This document shows, piece by piece, positions 62,217 through 64,000 of a stretch of 64,000 nucleotides of DNA. The stretch is from CAWAHD01 sp963781785. Its GTDB lineage: Bacteria; Planctomycetota; Planctomycetia; Isosphaerales; Isosphaeraceae. Each line of letters starts with the position of its first letter. The first letter of the stretch is position 1. The DNA is taken from assembly GCA_963781785.1 (NCBI GenBank), contig CAWAHD010000005.1, forward strand, positions 2,046,001 through 2,110,000. Reading direction: 5' to 3'. The position numbers and the translations under genes were made by a program. The notes beneath the pieces are model-generated. The model was not told the DNA's origin and ran no database searches. It saw only the letters and a program-made list of their open reading frames with translations.

Positions 62217-63623
62217 TTAGTGGTGGAAGAACTCCGGATCGCCGCCGCCCGCCTTGCTTGCCGCACGCACCTGTTCCTGGTCCGCCGGCAAGCTTCGGGA
62301 GCCAATCAGGAAAAAGACGCCCCCCAGGGCCAAGGCAGGAACAACCGACAGCATGGCTACGGTGAGGTTGGTGCCGTCGACCGGAGCCGCGCCGATCGCG
62401 GCGAAGAACCGCCCGATCGGCGAACCGGCCACGTCCGGCCTTCCGAACAACTCGGAGATCCAGCCCAGAAGCACCATCGAGCTGATATCGCCGAACAGGT
62501 GAATCAGAAAGATGAACGCGGCATACGCGACGGCGCGCCGGCTGGCAGGAACGACATTGGCCGTGATCGTGTTGCACGGCCCCAGCACCATCGCAATCAG
62601 GAGCGATGCTCCGAACAGGCAGACGAGCGAGGTGTGATAGACAGGTTCCAGAATGCCGGTCGCTCCGAGTGGGATTGCGGCCATGACGACGACCGCGGCC
62701 AGGAGGAGGTAGGCCCGCTTCGTGAATCGGTAGAGCCAATCGGCCAGAAACGTCCCCAGCGAGATTCCGATCAGGCTGGAGAGAACCAGCAAGCCGCCGA
62801 TCGTCGTGCCGGCTTCGGACGAGGTCAGATGGTGAACCCGCTGATAAAAGATCAGCCCCCACACCGAGTAGGCCCCGGTCGCGAACGTCACGGCTGCCAT
62901 TCCCGCCGTGTTGTACAGGAACGTCTTGGTGCGCAGCAGATCGAGATAATCCGCCAGGCCGGGTCGACTCGACGCTTTGCCCGAAGCACCCTCCTCCGAG
63001 GCGCCGCGGCCCGGGTCGAAGATCAAGAGAGCCGCCGCCGCCGCCAGGAGCCCCGGCACACCAACCACGTAGAACACCGCTCGCCACCCCAGGGCGTCCG
63101 CGATTCGTCCCCCCAGCACGAACCCCAGCGCCGAGCCGACCGGCAAGGCCAGGTAATAGATCCCCATCGCCCGGCCCCGATCCTTGACCCGGTAAAGGTC
63201 AGACAGCAAGGTCGGAGCGATGATTCCATAACTGGCCTCACCAATTCCCAGGAGGGCTCGCCAGAAGAACAGGTGCCGGTAGTCGCTCGAGAACGCCGTC
63301 CCGACCGTGGCGAGGCTCCAGATCCCCACGCCGGCTGCCAGGAGCACCTTGCGGCTATATCGATCCCCCAGCCAGCCCATGAGCGGTGAAATGATCGTGT
63401 ACGCGATCATGAACGAGGCGGCCGCCCAGCCAAACCGGTAGTCGTCGATATTCAGCTCGCGCTGGATGTGAGTACCCGCGGCGACGAACGAATAACGATC
63501 CACGTAGTTCAGCAGGTTCATCGCAAACAGAACGGCCAGCGCGAACGTGCTGCCGCCGATCACGGGAAGCCCCGACCGTCGCGCCGGCGCGATCTGGGCC
63601 GACTCAGAAGCCGGTCGATTCAT
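62217..63623 (-). CDS. MFS transporter (Spinster-like)
   Basis: 468 residues with the 12-helix MFS pattern. Motif A in the first cytoplasmic loop is GWLGDRYSRKVLLAAGVG. The start LFAMNLLNYVDRYSFVAAGT (N-Y-x-D-R) and GEASYGIIAPTLLSDLYR are characteristic of the Spinster/hexuronate-like group. Substrate unknown; sphingolipid or sugar-acid homologues exist. ATG at 63623. The gene converges with the membrane kinase. Uninterrupted. Confidence 0.88.
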   Translation of the reverse strand: MNRPASESAQIAPARRSGLPVIGGSTFALAVLFAMNLLNYVDRYSFVAAGTHIQRELNIDDYRFGWAAASFMIAYTIISPLMGWLGDRYSRKVLLAAGVGIWSLATVGTAFSSDYRHLFFWRALLGIGEASYGIIAPTLLSDLYRVKDRGRAMGIYYLALPVGSALGFVLGGRIADALGWRAVFYVVGVPGLLAAAAALLIFDPGRGASEEGASGKASSRPGLADYLDLLRTKTFLYNTAGMAAVTFATGAYSVWGLIFYQRVHHLTSSEAGTTIGGLLVLSSLIGISLGTFLADWLYRFTKRAYLLLAAVVVMAAIPLGATGILEPVYHTSLVCLFGASLLIAMVLGPCNTITANVVPASRRAVAYAAFIFLIHLFGDISSMVLLGWISELFGRPDVAGSPIGRFFAAIGAAPVDGTNLTVAMLSVVPALALGGVFFLIGSRSLPADQEQVRAASKAGGGDPEFFHH

Positions 63624-63776
63624 GCAGAAGGTGCCTCGCCCAAGAAGTGAATCGTGCCGAAGAAGGTTTCCAGGTTATCACCAGTGCGGGGGGCCGAGGG
63701 AAGGGAACCATCGTCTTGAGCGCTAAGGGCCGCCGCCTTTTCACGCGATCGGCAGTGACTCGTACCCTCTCAGGCT

Positions 63777-64000
63777 TCACACCGCCTGGGCCGCACCCAG
63801 CGACTCGGTAGGCACGTGATCAAAACGGGCGCATTGCCCGAAAAACGCCAGCGGATTGTCGTGCACAACCTTCCTGATCAGCCCGCTGTCGTGCCCGCGG
63901 CGCTTCATCTCGAAGATGAATTCGGGGACCGCCAGCGGGTCGCTGTGACCCCAGTCGCCCGCCGAGTTGACCATGATCCGCTCGGTGCCGAAGGTCTCCA
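63777..64000 (-). CDS. TatD-like metal-dependent hydrolase, C-terminal fragment (runs off the window)
   Basis: Only the last ~74 codons lie in the window. The frame is open to the edge and reads TFGTERIMVNSAGDWGHSDP, then FIFEMKRRGHDSGLIRKVVH and DNPLAFFGQCARF. The S-A-G-D-W-G and D-N-P-x-x-F segments match the C-terminal part of TatD/amidohydrolase-type TIM-barrel hydrolases, where the Asp binds metal. The N-terminal metal ligands are beyond position 64000. Confidence 0.7.
   Translation of the reverse strand, partial: ETFGTERIMVNSAGDWGHSDPLAVPEFIFEMKRRGHDSGLIRKVVHDNPLAFFGQCARFDHVPTESLGAAQAV

Overview
The window looks like chromosomal DNA of a GC-rich planctomycete, most probably of the Isosphaeraceae/Gemmataceae type. 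The evidence is the gene repertoire: an ECF sigma factor with a long membrane-anchored C-terminal extension, a DUF1559 domain, two large membrane Ser/Thr kinases, a WD40 protein with an N-terminal membrane anchor, Uma2 (DUF820) nucleases, many secreted lineage-specific proteins, and a BlaI/M56 pair. I see no rRNA, tRNA, CRISPR array, integrase or transposase.

Layout. 0.1-3.5 kb: sigma factor fused to a thioredoxin-like domain. 3.5-13.3 kb (minus strand): recN, an alkaline-phosphatase-superfamily protein, an adenine-type DNA methylase, a tRNA-binding protein, DUF962, a tetraheme cytochrome, DUF1573 and a SAM methyltransferase. 13.3-20.7 kb: housekeeping genes tsaB (minus), then a metallophosphoesterase, yidC, mnmE and fumC (plus). 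20.7-27.7 kb: a nitrogen/amine cluster. A three-part split glutamate-synthase-like enzyme (FMN, GXGXG and class-II amidotransferase subunits) plus a TPR membrane protein lies on the minus strand. It diverges from a type III glutamine synthetase and a monomeric sarcosine/N-methyl-amino-acid oxidase on the plus strand. 28-33.5 kb: an EpsI-like exosortase-associated protein coupled to a heme/PHM-type copper protein, a secreted protein, and a dicarboxylate symporter coupled to a Uma2 protein. 34.7-39.6 kb: an orphan helix-turn-helix regulator, a Ser/Thr kinase and a secreted protein. 39.9-44.3 kb: groES-groEL with a clear terminator, DUF502 and a MoxR-like ATPase. 44.5-49.4 kb: a large secreted protein, a tandem ACT protein, rsgA and hsp20. 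49.4-54.2 kb: a structured intergenic region, WD40, a phosphoesterase, Uma2 and a KAP-like NTPase. 54.4-57 kb: the molybdate transporter modABC. 57-60.3 kb: a blaI-blaR1-like operon fused to DUF1559. 60.5-64 kb: a membrane Ser/Thr kinase, an MFS transporter and a truncated TatD-like hydrolase at the edge.

A caution for every reader: about 19 genes, including groEL, yidC, mnmE, fumC and tsaB, are broken by single-base gains or losses, several inside G or C runs. Each can be rejoined into a full-length, family-like protein. The best explanation is indel error in the assembly, not gene decay, so I give one entry per rejoined gene and state where the frame breaks. Starts were chosen from Shine-Dalgarno-like sequences and family N-termini.

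Most interesting: the split glutamate synthase/glutamine synthetase/amine oxidase cluster, which resembles an N-methylglutamate pathway with a single-subunit oxidase; the sigma factor-thioredoxin fusion; the BlaR1-DUF1559 fusion; and two unexplained structured intergenic regions, upstream of groES and upstream of the WD40 gene.
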